A stretch of DNA of 64,000 nt, taken from Arachnopeziza araneosa. Its lineage: Eukaryota; Ascomycota; Leotiomycetes; Helotiales; Arachnopezizaceae. The notes under the pieces were generated by a model that saw nothing but the letters and a program-made list of their open reading frames with translations, had not been told where the DNA came from and did not search any database. The stretch is from positions 22,895-86,894 of the forward strand of contig QYAI01000137.1 in the NCBI GenBank assembly GCA_003988855.1, written 5' to 3'. The translations under genes and the position numbers were made by a program. Shown here piece after piece: positions 1 to 12,092 of the stretch. How positions within the stretch are numbered: position 1 is the first letter of the stretch; each line of letters opens with the position of its first letter.

Positions 1-962
1 GCGCAGTGAACTCAATCAACTGGGCTAGAATCCTCGCACAAACAACATACTACTTTCACGCGTACTTCAATATCAAGAAGTCTCCCTCGCACCAAGCAAG
101 CAGTAAAATAAAATTTGTTGTGCCGACCGGAAATTTTGGAGATATCCTTGCTGGATACTTTGCCAAACGGATGGGATTACCTGCAACGGACAAACTCGTG
201 GTCGCAACAAATGAGAATGATATCCTTGATCGATTTTGGAAGACGGGATATTATGAGAAGAAAGCTGTTCATGGAGTGGAGGCTCAAGGAGGAATTGCTG
301 CGGACGGAGCCAAAGCTCACGAGGATGGTGTGAAAGAAACTCTGAGTCCCGCCATGGACATTCTCGTGTCCAGCAATTTTGAAAGACTTCTTTGGTTCCT
401 AGCCTACGAATTTGCAGCCGGAGCTGGAATGGATGATGAATGGAACAAGAAACAAGCAGGACAAGAGGTAGAATCCTGGTTGAAGCAGCTCAAAGCCAAT
501 GGAGGTTTCAGTGTCCATGCAGATATTCTCAAAGCTGCGAGAAGGGATTTTGAGAGTGAGCGAGTGAGTGATAAACAAACTCTCGAGACTATCAAACAAT
601 TCTACTCCACTCCCGCCACAAATGGAACAACAGATGAAACCGGTTCAAAGGGTGGATACGTTTTAGATCCTCATTCTGCCATCGGCGTAGCTGCATCACT
701 ACGATCAATACAGCGAGCCTCGCCTTCAGAAACTTCCCACATCTCCCTAGCAACAGCTCATCCAGCGAAGTTTGCCAACGCAGTCGATCTGGCACTAAAA
801 GATGAAAAGACATTTAACTTCGACTCAGTGCTGCCAGAAGAATTTGTGGGTTTAGAAAAGAAGGAGCGGAGAGTGAGAGTTGTTCCAAAAGGATTGGGAT
901 GGGAAGGAGTCAGAGATATTGTAGAAGAAGAAGTTGAGGCCGAGTTAAAGGGTGCTCGGTGA
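1..962 (+). CDS. THR4: Threonine synthase, C-terminal part (cut by window edge)
   Basis: Converts O-phosphohomoserine to threonine with PLP, the last step of threonine synthesis, in the cytosol. The frame is open to the first base and reads ..AVNSINWARILAQTTYYF, so the start lies outside the window; a GTG at position 6 is not a start. The visible 318 residues include the family blocks VPTGNFGDILAGYFAKRMG and VATNENDILDRFW, the PLP-phosphate-binding region of fungal threonine synthases, and a normal C-terminus ending at TGA 960-962. No intron is seen in this part. The N-terminal catalytic lysine region is not visible. Family assignment is firm. Confidence 0.95.
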   Translation, partial: AVNSINWARILAQTTYYFHAYFNIKKSPSHQASSKIKFVVPTGNFGDILAGYFAKRMGLPATDKLVVATNENDILDRFWKTGYYEKKAVHGVEAQGGIAADGAKAHEDGVKETLSPAMDILVSSNFERLLWFLAYEFAAGAGMDDEWNKKQAGQEVESWLKQLKANGGFSVHADILKAARRDFESERVSDKQTLETIKQFYSTPATNGTTDETGSKGGYVLDPHSAIGVAASLRSIQRASPSETSHISLATAHPAKFANAVDLALKDEKTFNFDSVLPEEFVGLEKKERRVRVVPKGLGWEGVRDIVEEEVEAELKGAR

Positions 963-1430
963 TATTATATAGTGGTAAAAAGCACATGATTTGCTTCCTC
1001 AAAATCTTATGCCAAGACCAGATGCATTGTGGTCACCTGTGCCGTGATTTTCTCCTGCTTTGTCATCCTCTCCATCCCCAGGAAGTGAGGAATCGAAATT
1101 CAAGTGTGAGAGATATTGCTAGCGTGTTATATACTATGGGTATTAAAGCTGAGAAATCGTGTGGGATAGAGATAAGGAGAGAATAGATACTGTCGATATC
1201 GCGTGGTTAGGTATAGAGCTGCTTGAAGACGGGTCATGAACCCCGTGAAATAAGAGAGTTCTGAACCACGTTGAGAAGTGACGTGAATATTACTCATGGA
1301 TGGTAAGACTTCATCAACGATTAGGAAGATCATTTGATTTAGTAAAGTCATAGAGCCTTAATCGAAGATAGATGTTTCATCATTGTAAGCTGTTCTAAAG
1401 GAGTCTTTAAATATCACAACTCCTCACTCG
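963..1430. other. Intergenic, no gene seen
   Basis: This stretch lies between the convergent ends of THR4 and the 2EXR gene. Short open frames on both strands show no family motif, and I see no repeat. It probably holds both 3' ends. Confidence 0.5.
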
Positions 1431-2102
1431 CTACCAGTTTTCAGCCTTGAGTACGCCAACTTTATCTCCCTCCTTGACATTTATGTGTCCCTTGAGAAAA
1501 TTTGCACACGTGCCCGAGAGCTCCTTGCCTCTCAAGTTTCTTTTTACACTTTCTGTTCCCAAGGTCCTGCTGGCATCGCGAGCCAGGGTCCATAGATCGC
1601 GTTTCGCAAGCTCATCAAGTCGAATCTCACGCGTTAAACTCAACCGTGGCATCTCTACCACAAGGTAGGTTTCGTAATGACGGGAATCATCACGGAGTGC
1701 TTGGTGAACTACCATGCAGTCCGAAAAACACTGGTTGTCCAACTCGTCATCCAAAGCGATCGCTAGTGACCGGATTTGCGAATACTCTGCCTCGTTGAAT
1801 AAGCTGACCATCTCGTAGAAGAAATTATTGGTCGTGCGACGTGGGATGTAGAGGGTATCCTTGGAAAAGTCGAAATACGTTCTCTTCGCGCTGTGTCTGT
1901 TGCCAAAAGAGAGGGTGTATGTTTGTAATCCAACCTTTCTTGATAGGTGGCAGGTGTGCAGGATCGCAGGGACTGGTGATAGTGAAATAAGACCAACACA
2001 TGCACTATCACGGCCGAGAACCACGGCACGGGGCTCTGTTGCAACCATTTCCCAGATTCTCAACTGTAGTTCTGTTGGGAGCTGGGCATATTGATGAAAC
2101 AC
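1431..2102 (-). CDS. 2EXR domain-containing protein (5' end unresolved)
   Basis: A fungal protein of unknown function with the 2EXR motif near its start: FHQYAQLPTELQLRIWEMV, followed by PAILHTCHLSRKVGLQTY and a C-terminal half typical of these often expanded Pezizomycotina families. The frame continues upstream of the listed start, which is a GTG, to about 2226. That extension is Arg/Glu/Lys-rich and has no ATG. The true start is therefore probably in an upstream exon; a GTAAGC donor is visible on this strand near 2239. It ends convergent with THR4. Function unknown; some relatives are accessory genes. Confidence 0.7.
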   Translation of the reverse strand: MFHQYAQLPTELQLRIWEMVATEPRAVVLGRDSACVGLISLSPVPAILHTCHLSRKVGLQTYTLSFGNRHSAKRTYFDFSKDTLYIPRRTTNNFFYEMVSLFNEAEYSQIRSLAIALDDELDNQCFSDCMVVHQALRDDSRHYETYLVVEMPRLSLTREIRLDELAKRDLWTLARDASRTLGTESVKRNLRGKELSGTCANFLKGHINVKEGDKVGVLKAENW

Positions 2103-2229
2103 TGTATTGGTTCTGGGTTGGGCCTTCTGAGTGCGAAGAGGGCGTTCTTTGCCTCTCTTGCAAGCTTCTTGTCTGGCCTCTTCTCTTGCCCGTTCTCTCC
2201 TATGAAATATTAGGAAGCTCTTGAGTATT

Positions 2230-2803
2230 CAGAGCCGGCTTACCAGGCGGCCTCCCTTGTCCAACAACTAAAACAAGTTAGTCTTGTCGTATAGTGTTAT
2301 TTCATGAGAGCTTACCACGACTTTGCTCCCATGGTTCTCCGCGGTGCCCCCACGGTTCTGCTCGTTGATGGTGTTGAACGTACCATAATTGGAATTCTTG
2401 ATTAACAGGTAGAGATGTGTAAGGAAGAAGGAGGTCCTGAAGCGAGAAATGATTCCTCAACTCAGTTAAGCGAGCATCACTCCCCTATTAGGCAGCATCG
2501 AAGGTTGATGGTTCAAACTTTGCAATATTTTTTATACAATACATTACATAGTATGCTAAGAAGTATAAATTAGTGGCTATAGGTTCAAATGCTTCTGGCT
2601 TACCACAAAATGTTTTAAAGATCGTGCACATACGTATCACGTGATGATGCTAACTTTCGTCAGCATGTCACCGAAGGATCATCTCAAACACACTCTCAAA
2701 AAACCACCAACGATGAGCTTATAACCTNACAAGTTGATCCTAATACATTTACCCCAGACTGACGACTGGCTTNATCGCTCTCTCACCCCCCGCTACCCAT
2801 ACC
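2230..2803. other. Intergenic between divergent genes
   Basis: AT-rich at 2520-2600, with two ambiguous bases near 2728 and 2773. It must hold the promoters of the 2EXR gene (-) and the FSH hydrolase (+). No distinct element was recognised. Confidence 0.45.
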
Positions 2804-3499
2804 ATGGGGTCCACAAGCCCCACCAATCCTTCCCTGCCCTCCATCCTTTGCCTCCACGGAGGCGGGACTAATTCACTGATCTTCAAGATCCAACTCATCC
2901 GTTTAACACGTATGCTCGAGTCATCCTTCAACTTCATATTCCTCACCGCACCTTTTGAATCCGGTCCAGGTCCTGAAGTCCTCCCCACCTTCGAAGGCTG
3001 CGGTCCTTTCATGCGATGGACCAAGACAACGGATGAGCTACTTCCAGACACCAGGGAACTCATTGAAGAAACGATTGAGGACGCAGAAGGCAAGATTGTG
3101 GGTGTGTTGGGTTTCTCTCAAGGAGCGAAACTAGCCGCGGGATTGTTGCTTGAGCAACAAATTAGGGAGCGGGATTCCGCTGTTCTAGGCGGAGAGCAAG
3201 GGTTCAAATTCGGAGTATTTTGCAATGGGACGTGTCCGCCTCTGACAACGAAAGAGGTTAAAGAGAAACTTGGTACGAAGAGGGAACTGATAAAAGTTCC
3301 GGGGGTGCATGTTCTGGGCTTACAGGATCGATATTGTGAGGAGAGTAGAGATTTGTTCCAGGAGAATTTTGACAGGAGAACCAATAAACTTCTGGAGTTT
3401 GACGTGAGTCACAGACTCCCGATCTTGGACACCGATACGAGGAGAATTGCAGATGAGATCTTGAGACTGTATAGAGAAACGAGTTTGAGTGGATTTTGA
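2804..3499 (+). CDS. FSH-family serine hydrolase
   Basis: A 231-residue single-exon alpha/beta hydrolase of the FSH1 (family of serine hydrolases) type, normally a cytosolic esterase or thioesterase. The sequence shows the oxyanion region ILCLHGGGTN (14-23), the nucleophile elbow GFSQGA with Ser105, the acid in LGLQDRY (Asp175) and the base in VSHRLP (His203). All three catalytic residues are therefore present at normal spacing. Length matches the family (about 220-270). ATG 2804 is the first in frame and sits directly before the domain. FSH members also act as release thioesterases in polyketide clusters, but no PKS is seen here, so the substrate is unknown. Confidence 0.88.
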   Translation: MGSTSPTNPSLPSILCLHGGGTNSLIFKIQLIRLTRMLESSFNFIFLTAPFESGPGPEVLPTFEGCGPFMRWTKTTDELLPDTRELIEETIEDAEGKIVGVLGFSQGAKLAAGLLLEQQIRERDSAVLGGEQGFKFGVFCNGTCPPLTTKEVKEKLGTKRELIKVPGVHVLGLQDRYCEESRDLFQENFDRRTNKLLEFDVSHRLPILDTDTRRIADEILRLYRETSLSGF

Positions 3500-4521
3500 G
3501 AGATCCTTGAGGATTGGAGTTATGAATGTGGATAGATGAGAGTCCCATGACGATACATAATGTGTTTCTCATGATATGATATATGCATTGCGAGACTTAT
3601 AAGGCTTACAGACTTAATGTCATGAGTGCAACATAGTTCTTCACAAGCCAAATTGAGCAATGAAAATGGTGTTTATCTTGAACGAGAATTCCATCAACTC
3701 GCAAGAACCAGGTAATTATCCATTTCCAATTTAACGCTAAAACATCGTTCCTTCATTGATTGTCAAGTCACGCTCCTTTACCTCGCTCCATCAACCACAA
3801 ACCAAGGCCTCTTATCGTCCAAAAATTTAGGATATTATATACCAGGGATAGATACTAAGATGGGCCTACCTAGCATAAAATTTCGCGCTCTTTATTCATA
3901 ACATAATGTAAACAATACGAATTTTACAACATTTATCAAGCCAACTTCCAATAACGTGTCAGCTGCTATATCAACTGTCCCTATTCCTACGCTATATAAG
4001 ATTATTCTATTCCTAGTGACTCCAGAATTGTGATTGGAGTGAGGGTATTCAATTAGAGGTGCTACGCAACAGTATTTCTTACAAGTTTTCTTGTATCTGA
4101 TTGGTAATTATACATGGGTGATAAAACAATAGCTTATCACAACCCTGAGTAAGGACTACTTGATGGAATCCAAACCATCTTACATGATATATGAGGTATA
4201 CACGGGCCAATTCACACTCTCATAGACCCAGGCAGGACATCATCTCAGGCCAAGAAAGACTTCTATGACAAGATACAGTCGGCCAGAGGCAACAACAAAG
4301 ACGATAAAATAATAATGTGCTTGCCTCAACACAGCCACGCGATTTGTGCCAATGGGGTGTAGAAGAATGACAATCGGCAACCACAAACTGCAAGCTACAA
4401 TTGAAGACAGATTTGTCGCCTTTCATAGAATAGATTCCACCTCGCTAGGAAATCGATAATTCCAAGCGACCAGCGGAAATCCATAGAGCCACATACTGAC
4501 AAGATAGATGACCTAGCCATC
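3500..4521. other. AT-rich intergenic
   Basis: I see no gene, only short frames without recognisable domains. It is AT-rich with no clear inverted or tandem repeat. Confidence 0.4.
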
Positions 4522-4791
4522 CTATGGGTCCCATTCATTCGGATGCGCTTCGTTGACTGCTGGTCGGTACCAGTCTGCCATGTTCCACTTATCCATAGTA
4601 TTGTGAACCGACTTCCGTAGGTTTGGTGGTACCAGGTGATTGCAGTTCTGAAAGCTGAACTTTTTCATATCAACCGGCTTTGTCATCCAATAGAAATCCC
4701 GGCCCCATGGATGCATCTCTTTTGGGACAGGCTTCCACCAAGGAGGATTTGAATCGAGGCAGCAAGCCTCTTTAGCTAGTTCATCAATCGT
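4522..4791 (-). pseudogene. Orphan conserved-looking ORF, possibly a terminal exon or relic
   Basis: An open frame of about 90 codons that ends in TAG. Composition is protein-like: Trp/Pro/Cys-rich, with ACCLDSNPPWWKPVPKEM followed by HPWGRDFYWMTKP, and ending HPNEWDP. It starts right after an in-frame TAA, and the first ATG (4716) comes after the Trp-rich part. A real product would therefore need an upstream exon, and none could be joined convincingly in 4800-4990. I do not recognise the family. It could be the last exon of a gene or a leftover of a deleted one. Confidence 0.25.
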
Positions 4792-5011
4792 TTAATGTCT
4801 AAAACTTTCCGACTTCCAATTGTCAGCCATCGTTCTTTAGACCACTCGAATCCACGGACAATGTCTTCTAGAAACGCATTGCGCAGCTGAATTCATACCA
4901 GTGTTCTAAATATCTTTCTGATGTGTTTGAGTTTAGGCAGCAGGAGACTTAGCTGAATATCATAATCTTCATTTGTTGGCTCAAATCTATCTTGAGATCG
5001 ACTTTCCTATT

Positions 5012-7407
5012 TCAACTCACAATAATCGAATGATCACCTCCCTCCCCATTCAACACAACAACACCGTTGNTTTCATCGAATGTCAAATTCTGCTCTTTCA
5101 CCTCCATTCCATCAATCACAACCTTGGGCCTCTCGCCCTCCGTCAACACCGGTAACTCTAGAATCCCACTAGTATCAACAGGAACACTATAATTCAGACC
5201 ATAACAATCATCAGCCTTCTCCCAAGCGGCCTGAAACTTCCCCAACCCCGTAACGAACCCCCCCTCCACATCCTTCAAATCGCCAAATTGTGGTGCAAGT
5301 TTCCACTGCTTTCCAACAGGAGCCTGAACACTAAGCCCCAGAACAAATGTCGTCAATGCCGCTGTGGGTCCCGAACTCCATCCATGAGAATGGCTCACAT
5401 AACTCGCATCATAGTCATATCCTCTGGTACTTCTATACCCAAATGTACCATTAATTAAATAGCCTTCAATAACTGTACTTTGTGTGCCGAGAGGGTTGGA
5501 AAGATACCAGCCCCAAGTACGCCGGATGAGATCCAGAGCGCGAACAGTTTGTCGGATGCTGAAGTGCGATTGGATCTCGAAGCTGGTGATAAAAGGACTT
5601 ATATTTCCTGGTAATTCCGGAGATGCTGGGCCGATAGGTGTCCAGTTTTGGAGGAGGTTTTGGGAAATTTGTGAGGATTGAGAAGGGGATGAAATGTTGA
5701 AGAGGATGGCGAGGGAGTTCGCGTCTTGTGGATGCAGAATTGTATCTGTGGCGTTGTCTTTGTAGAGACCAACCTGAGGCGAGAAGCAGAATTTGTTGAT
5801 AGCTGTTTTGAGGTTTGCGGCTTGAGAGTTCCATTTACTGCTTAGATTTGTGGTGTCATGGTTCCAGATTGCGAGTTCGGCGCCTGTGGTAAGAGTTTTA
5901 TACAGTCTTTGGGACGATTAGTAATTGGTGACGAGATATATGCGGGAGATGAAATTCACATCATTTGTGCAGAGCTTTGGTTATACCCCGTTTGCCATCG
6001 AGCCCAATCCCGTAAACCGGTTACGTTGAGGAGGCCGCTAGGGTATGTCACTTTCCCGTGGATGAATTCCATCGCAAGGAGATACTTATCCCAGTTATAA
6101 GTCAGGAAAGAGGTGTCATTGGTGTAAAGGACGTAGTTGTAGGTTCCAATCATGGTCCACATGTGGTACGTATCTGAACCCAGCTGCAGAAGGGGTGGTC
6201 CAGCCTCGGGAAAAGCTCCTGTAGTGGGATTCTGTGCATAACCATGAGATATAGAGATACAACGAAGGAAGAGATGTGGTCGGAAAGATGAAAGCCTAGA
6301 TGAATAGAAAGCTATGGTTGAATATTGGCTAAAGAGTTCAACTGACAGATTCAAGATAATTGACCTGTTGTTTTGGTGGAGGACAAATTTGACCGAAAAT
6401 GATAGAGTGATTTTCAAAATATTTAAGTAGAGTAATTTAAGGGACATTAAGGAAGTAGGAACTACGTACTTGATGCTTGTACATAACTTGAAGTGCATTT
6501 TTGACAGACTCCAGATCTCCAATACTGACGAAAGTAGAAGGAACAGCAATGCCCATATCCCCTTAGATATAATAGTAAGCAGTCATCACCGGATATTTCA
6601 GAGAGAGTGCTCACCAGGCCATACCGCTCGATCTCGTTTTGCCCCATCCACAATGATAGTCTCTCCACCTCCAAGAGTACCATTATTTGCCCAGCCATTT
6701 CGCACAAATGGAACTTGACGGCCAGTATTCACAGGCACAGAATTTGTCTGTAAAGTATACGCCCCAGAGTACCAGATCTTATTCAACTCATCATCACTGC
6801 TGTGAAAGTAGCCTTGATATGCTCTCAAATTCGACCACGCAGGCTGGAATCCGATATTCAATGTGACGCGGTCAATTTCTACGCTTGTAGTGGATGAATT
6901 TGTGACAAGGAATAGAGTTAGATATCGAAATCCACCTCGGAGACTCAGGTCTGGCATAGTATAGCGTCGTGCTCCCGATGAGACGAATGGGGCGTAGATT
7001 GCACCATCGGGACCTTTGAAGCCTCCATTCGAAGAGTCTGACCATTCTCCGATCCAGTTCTTGCTCTCACTGAAGGCGAGACCGATGGCGCCTGGATCTT
7101 GGCCAGTGCTAGCGTAGGTCAGGCTTATAAGACCGCCGACTTCTCTGCCAAAGTCAAAGACAAGTTGGGAACCATTGTTAGCGAGTAAGGATGAGCCGTT
7201 GTAGGTTGATATCTTGGTTCCGTTATGAGATAAAATGTAAGCAGGGGATATGGTTCGGGAAGCCGGTGCGAAGATGTTCGCTTCCCATGGACCTGAGAAG
7301 GCAGATTCTAGTGGTCCTGAACAGTTTGTATTCTTCCAGCATTGGGCATGAGCAATGCTAATAAATGAAAGATAAATCAAAATTGAGTTTATGCAATTGA
7401 AAGCCAT
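5012..7407 (-). CDS. GH78 alpha-L-rhamnosidase, secreted
   Basis: Removes terminal alpha-L-rhamnose from plant glycosides and pectin side chains. The spliced product is 683 aa from exons 7407-6615, 6561-6470, 6231-5960 and 5906-5012; every junction keeps frame. The introns are 53, 238 and 53 bp, and the third has a TACTAAT branch site. A signal peptide (1-21, ending IAHAQ) and many N-glycosylation sequons mark secretion. The family core reads LGGGETIIVDGAKRDRAVWPG then DMGIAVPS, the acidic catalytic region of fungal GH78. The (alpha/alpha)6 barrel continues through DTYHMWTMIGTYNYVLYTND and SHSHGWSSGPTAAL. A C-terminal beta domain ends at 5012. One ambiguous base falls near 5070. The 238-bp second intron is unusually long for this window. 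Confidence 0.93.
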
Positions 7408-9386
7408 TGCATAAAACAGAATGCAGGACTTAGGGAACGAAATCCCTGAAGCCAGAGAGACTACATATTCCTTTTATTTGTTACGAACATAAGTTCAAGA
7501 TGAAGAATCATTCTCCTTTCGGGGCTGGAATAAACCGAGAGGAAAGTTTGTCCGCTCTTTGGGGAAAATATAGGAGGGGATCGCTTGTACCGGCACATTA
7601 CAATGCGGGGAAAAGAGGCGGCTGAAGTTGATGCTCGCTGCCGAAAAACGCGGGTGGCTTTATGTGACACCTGAGGGCAAACAGATTCTTCTTTCCAATG
7701 TCCGGAATAAAAATCCACTATAATTCTTTTTTGGTAAAGTTATTGAAATACCCGTCAAGATTTAAAATCGTAGCGCAGCGGATTATACACCCCCTATTGA
7801 AAAGGGACAATGAGCGCGATTCATGTGGAATGCGACGCGGTGAGTATCCCAGCACAACCGAAAAGAAAGTATTAGCTTCAGGGCCTTAAACTTTATCCAT
7901 ACACGATCCGGGAACGATCTTAATACCGAATAGAGCTTCATGGGCAAGTCCTTTTCCTTTCGTCTTTCGCGATTGAACGCGGGTCTGTACTGTACAGTCC
8001 ATAAACATATTTATAGGTGAAGGAACAGTCCGCAAATCAAATTGGTTGTTTCAACTTTTGAAGCTATCGTCGGCATTGGCCGGTTTGGTGGCGTTGTGCT
8101 GTACCGGACGGTCCTGTGGGGAGACGCTACCTGCGCACACATACTTTTCTTCAGAGGCATCTGTCAGATTTGAAAGCAGAGTCTTACGATAAAGAACATT
8201 CCAGACTCATTCATATTCATGAAACAACTCGTATCAATATATATGCCATAATATCTCCCTGGAGTAGATCATCCATCGGCTGTTTAGTGAAATCGGAGTT
8301 AAGGTTGACCGGAGCAAAGACNAGATGAAACCCAATTCCGACTCTGAACGATATGGCCTNCTGCATTCAGCTAGACTTCCAGGCGAAAGGTTTCCGAGTG
8401 AGTTTGTGAGAACTAGATAACCAACTCGGTTAGAATGATTCTGCGAGAAAATTCAATAGCAAAGCGATAGGCGCGTATGCAATAAAGAGGACGAGAGCAA
8501 GGGTTGGCTATGTTTCTGGCAACTCTATTTGTTACTGAACGTGACAACCTCAGAGGAAAGGAAGACAAAGAAATCAGCAGGGGGGGGGGAAGTGTTAGAA
8601 TCAAGGAAACATGTAGACGCAACGATGAACAGAGATGGGATGAAAGAAAAGATCTGCCGCTGTCAGAAATCACTCACATGATGTGATTGAGTTATTGGTG
8701 GCGGTGGTGGTGGTGGTGGGCGTGGTGGTGAAGAATTGAGAAGGAAACAAGACGCACAATGCCTGACCAGGGGGACCCGCACTTGGAATCGGTCGCTAAA
8801 GCCGCTTCAATGACCGACCCGATCTAACCACGCGAAGGGGGACTCCGCAACTTCAATCTCAGATTCAACGATTAACCCAACCTTCACCTGCCCACCAGAG
8901 ATCCCTTCGCGACCGCCATGCTACCACAACATTCCCTTGTCTTCACCTTCTGACTGAACGCGATATACTCCTCTTGACCTGCGACTTCTCTGCTCTAATA
9001 CGCGGCTCCCGATGAGATCACCGTCCCATGATCGAATTGAGCTAGATCCAGCGCAGAAAGGGGAACTTTCCTTCCAACTTCAAGGCCGAAGCTCCTGATG
9101 AAGGTACGTAGGCCTCTCAGTAATCCATACCTCAGTCTCACGGTTTTACGCCCAAGAGATGCTGAGAGAAGCGGCTCTCTCTATTCCACAGGAAGAAGAG
9201 CTATTCCGCTGCAGCCTGCAGATGCTACTCCTCCAGAATTCACCTAACCATCGCTGACTCCAGACTTCATCACAGACTTCATCGAGACCCCGAGAAATCG
9301 GCGGGAGCTTCGCCAGCAGACGTGGACATGCTCCCCAACTATCTATAACCGATACCAACCATCACGTCACGGAAGCGATAGGGGAT
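7408..9386. other. Long intergenic / 5' leader region
   Basis: About 2 kb between the divergent GH78 and ZDS1 genes with no supported gene. It contains a G10 run ending at 8589 and a GGT-type microsatellite near 8696-8731. A possible 5'-UTR intron donor (GTACGTAGG) lies near 9102. The pyrimidine-rich stretch 8900-9100 is probably the core promoter and leader of the ZDS1 homologue. Confidence 0.45.
8696..8731. repeat. GGT microsatellite
   Basis: Imperfect (GGT)n run, with interruptions GGC and GGGC, in the upstream region of the ZDS1 homologue. Confidence 0.8.
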
Positions 9387-12092
9387 ATGTATGGAGATGA
9401 TGATGATTATTCGAAACATGATTCCCGACCCCTCAGTTTTGTTACCTCGCCACTACGTGACTCTCATGAGCAAGGTGAGGCATATTTCGAGTTGGAAAAG
9501 AGTCCCAGGCCAAGACCTTCCCCGCATACAAATGGAACTCCTCCAAAAAAGTCGAATACCTCGCCCGCCATGATGCAAAGCCCGAGGAGCAAGTCCTTCG
9601 AGGCAGCGAGTCCACTTTCGCCTTCATTATCCCTCCGCGATCATGCATCTGATACAGCCAACTCACAGTTTCCACTTGGCGACTTGGACTATGAGTCTAA
9701 TCCAGCAGCAGTTGCGCAAGAACTCAGCAACTTACAGGCTCTCCGGCGCATGTCTATGGATGTAGGAAACACGAGCGACCCGGATTTGCCGTCCTTTCAA
9801 GGTGTATCTTTAATGCCATCTGTTGCTCCTACTGGAGATGACGATGAAGACGATCCGTCAAGGTTATTTTGGGTGCCAGCAAGGGTTCATCCTGAATTGG
9901 CTCCTATGGAATTCAAAACNTTTCTAGAGAACAGGGTCCAGTCTATCAAACGACGATCTGGAGAACAAACAAGTTTATCGCCGGATAGTGCTGAGCATGG
10001 CAAAACAGGAGGTAGCCTACGGAGGAAGAAGTCTATGCTGTCGCGGCAGATCGATAATGATGGTGGAAGGGGTGGTATGGGTTACAAAGATGGCGCTGAG
10101 CAGATAGAACGAAAGAAATCTCTCAGTCAAGCAGCGCCAGAACTTAAGATTTCCGATCTAAGAGAGCTAGACGCGCTCGTTAGAGATCCGTCAAAGGCGA
10201 TGCGGAAACTTACCCTGGACACAAACAGTCGACAAAGAGGAAATGGGGAGGTCCCAGAAAACGAGGATATGCCCATTTTGCCTCAAGCTCCTGGAATTGG
10301 TTTGAGGAGGTCCACAAGAACAACATATAGGAGAGGGAGTTTAAGAAAAGGAGAAAGAGTCCCATTCTCAAAACGAGCTGGGGCTTTAAGAGGGGATACA
10401 GAAGGAGAGGAATCTCCAGTCTCATCGCCAATCGATGGCCATGCGGCTTCACCGGTGATCGGTTTCCCTCTCACGAGAGTACAATCAGAGCCGATATCAA
10501 CGGAGAACTTTTCGCGACCGAATCGAGGGGCGCGACGGCCCCAAAACTCACCTAAGACAGCATCACCTCCACCTAAGTCTGAAAGCCTCGAAGATACTAC
10601 GGGAAGACAAAATAGCCAATCCTCCACCAGAAAAGAAATCGGGTCGGCACCTCAACCAGGATCATTTGCACGAACGACCACATTCCCGAGGCCGGAAACT
10701 CCAGTCCCACGTATAATTGAGACGCCTCCAGAACCAGAAGATTACGAGGAACCATCGCCTCCTAAGCAGATTCAAAAATTTCCTGAAAGATCTTCATCAC
10801 AAAGATCTCCTGCTCCCATATTGCAACATCAAGAAATTACGCCGGAACCTCCTGCGCGGTCTAATAAACGACCTGTTATTGAACGTCAAATACCCAGCGC
10901 TGAACTGACCCCAAAGAATTCAAATATATCTCAAAGTTTAAATGAAATGGCTCAACACCCGTCGCCGCTTCCTGGAAGTAATGCAAGAACGGACACTTTA
11001 ACCTTCATTCCAACACTGGAAGAAAGGAAGCCAGAGAAGAAGTCGAAAAAGGACAAGGACGATTTGGAAAACTCAAGTTCTCGAAAACCAAGCTGGGGTT
11101 GGTTCAAGGGTAGCGATGAAAAGGATAAAAAGGACAAGAAGAGAGATGAAGATCACAAGGAAAGTAAGCGAAGCAAAGTGAGAGCACCCGTCGAAAAGCC
11201 ACACGACAACGCTCGGTTGGATGTACTCCAATCAACATTGGACTCGTCTGCTACTCGAGGACGAGAAAGTATTCTGTTAGATCGAGATAACCCTGAAAAT
11301 CGATTACAAGAAGAGAGAAAGAAAGAGAGCAGTCGGAAATCCGGTGGCGAGAAGAAAGAGAAAGATGGATTGTTCTCCTTCTTTAGTAGTAGTAAGAAGA
11401 AGAGCGACCGTGATTCTGGTGGCAAGAAGGGAAGTTCTCTCAGAACGCTCTCACCAGACCCTCCTCATCGCCAACTGAAGCCTGATATTGATTACAACTG
11501 GACTAGATTTTCTATCATCGAGGAGAGAGCCATTTACAGAATGGCGCACATAAAATTGGCCAACCCGCGACGTGCTTTACATAGTCAGGTTTTATTGAGT
11601 AATTTCATGTACTCATACCTGGCGAAAGTTCAGCAAATGCATCCCCAGATGCAAGTTCCTCAGTCAGCTTTACAGAAAAAGCAAGAAGCTGAACGTCGGC
11701 AAAAGGAGCAAGAACAGCAAGCATTACAGCAACTAGAACAAACGGGTCAATATCGCTACGATTATCATCAAGTAAGTTTGGGTTTTCCATCCCATCAGTG
11801 ATATAAATTGACTTTATTGTAGGGAATCACGCAGTATGCCGAACCTCAACAGAACTCCAAGCCTGAAGGGGTTGATTATGTGGACGATTCTCAAATTTAC
11901 GACTCGGAGCATCAAAATGGTGATTCCCATGGGGAGAGCTCACATCGGCCCCAGTCCCGAGCATCACAGCACAACTCTGAAAACACATACGGAGATCAAG
12001 ATCAACAGCAGAGGCGTGCAGGTAATGAATACTATTCATATGGACGTTCCGACCAACCAAACCATGAAGCAGAAGATGATGACATGTGGTAA
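9387..12092 (+). CDS. ZDS1: Zds1/Zds2-type PP2A regulator
   Basis: In yeast, Zds proteins bind the PP2A-Cdc55 complex and control mitotic entry and exit and polarity. The protein here is 884 aa from exons 9387-11771 and 11823-12092 (51-bp intron, frame kept). It has the two conserved Zds blocks in a disordered, basic and Ser/Pro-rich protein. The N-terminal block is SRLFWVPARVHPELAPMEFK (about 157-177). The C-terminal Zds_C domain runs over about 698-750, with YNWTRFSIIEERAIYRMAHI and LLSNFMYSYLAKVQQMHP. A Lys/Glu/Asp-rich charged region (about 550-690) precedes it, and the tail is Gln- and acid-rich. One ambiguous base near 9920 sits inside the first block. ATG 9387 opens the long frame. The sequence identification is strong; the role is inferred from yeast. 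Confidence 0.9.

Noticed and set aside
2500..2620. GGTTCAAAC/GGTTCAAAT words as possible tRNA T-arms
   Set aside because: No matching acceptor, D or anticodon stems could be drawn around them.
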